Notes under the pieces: generated by a model
Told to the model about the DNA's origin: nothing
What the model saw: the letters and a program-made list of their open reading frames with translations, nothing else
Databases searched by the model: none
Origin: Leyella stercorea
Lineage (GTDB): Bacteria; Bacteroidota; Bacteroidia; Bacteroidales; Bacteroidaceae
Assembly: GCF_019052365.1 (NCBI RefSeq)
Contig: NZ_JAHQUY010000112.1
Location: 1 to 5,354, forward strand
Direction of reading: 5' to 3'
Length of the DNA stretch: 5,354 bases
In this document: one piece after another, positions 5,347 to 5,354 of the stretch
Layout of the letters: each line of letters starts with the position of its first letter
Position numbering within the stretch: the first letter of the stretch is position 1
Program-made: the position numbers and the translations under genes

Positions 5347-5354
5347 CTTGTCGT

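Overview
The window looks like chromosomal DNA from a Bacteroidota bacterium, most likely of the order Bacteroidales (Prevotella- or Bacteroides-like). The evidence is AT-rich DNA, start codons without clear Shine-Dalgarno sequences, a promoter matching the Bacteroidota pattern (TTTG, 18 bases, TAnnTTTG), lipoproteins with a loose lipobox, and a C-terminal bacterial Ig-like domain of the Big_14 type. No tRNA, rRNA, CRISPR array, transposase or integrase was seen.

Layout, left to right. Positions 2-226 hold the open 3' end of a possible plus-strand membrane-protein gene. It stops inside a long hairpin (221-259) that probably acts as a terminator. All confident genes lie on the minus strand. 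Five genes between 3210 and 296 look like one transcription unit, in this order: an exported protein with an Ig-like domain (3210-2422), a multi-spanning membrane protein with an N-terminal signal (2402-1851), a lipoprotein (1854-1315), a three-TM membrane protein (1318-947), and a soluble unknown protein (892-296). The second/third and third/fourth genes overlap by ATGA. A strong hairpin terminator (3287-3325) separates this unit from a single secreted-protein gene (3983-3357), which has its own promoter at 4011-4040. A 389-base stretch (3984-4372) holds that promoter and short seven-base tandem repeats. Beyond it, 5212-4373 encodes a protein with a two-TM anchor and a large cytoplasmic domain. 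Its upstream region has two notable inverted repeats (5226-5258 and 5301-5346).

Functionally, five of the six confident products carry a signal peptide, lipobox or TM segments, so the shared theme is the cell envelope. Apart from the Ig-like domain I recognise no family with a known activity. The cluster could be an envelope complex or an accessory (for example immunity-like) locus, but no toxin, enzyme or defence domain is visible, so this is only inference. The most unusual features are the non-coding structures and repeats rather than any recognisable new system.
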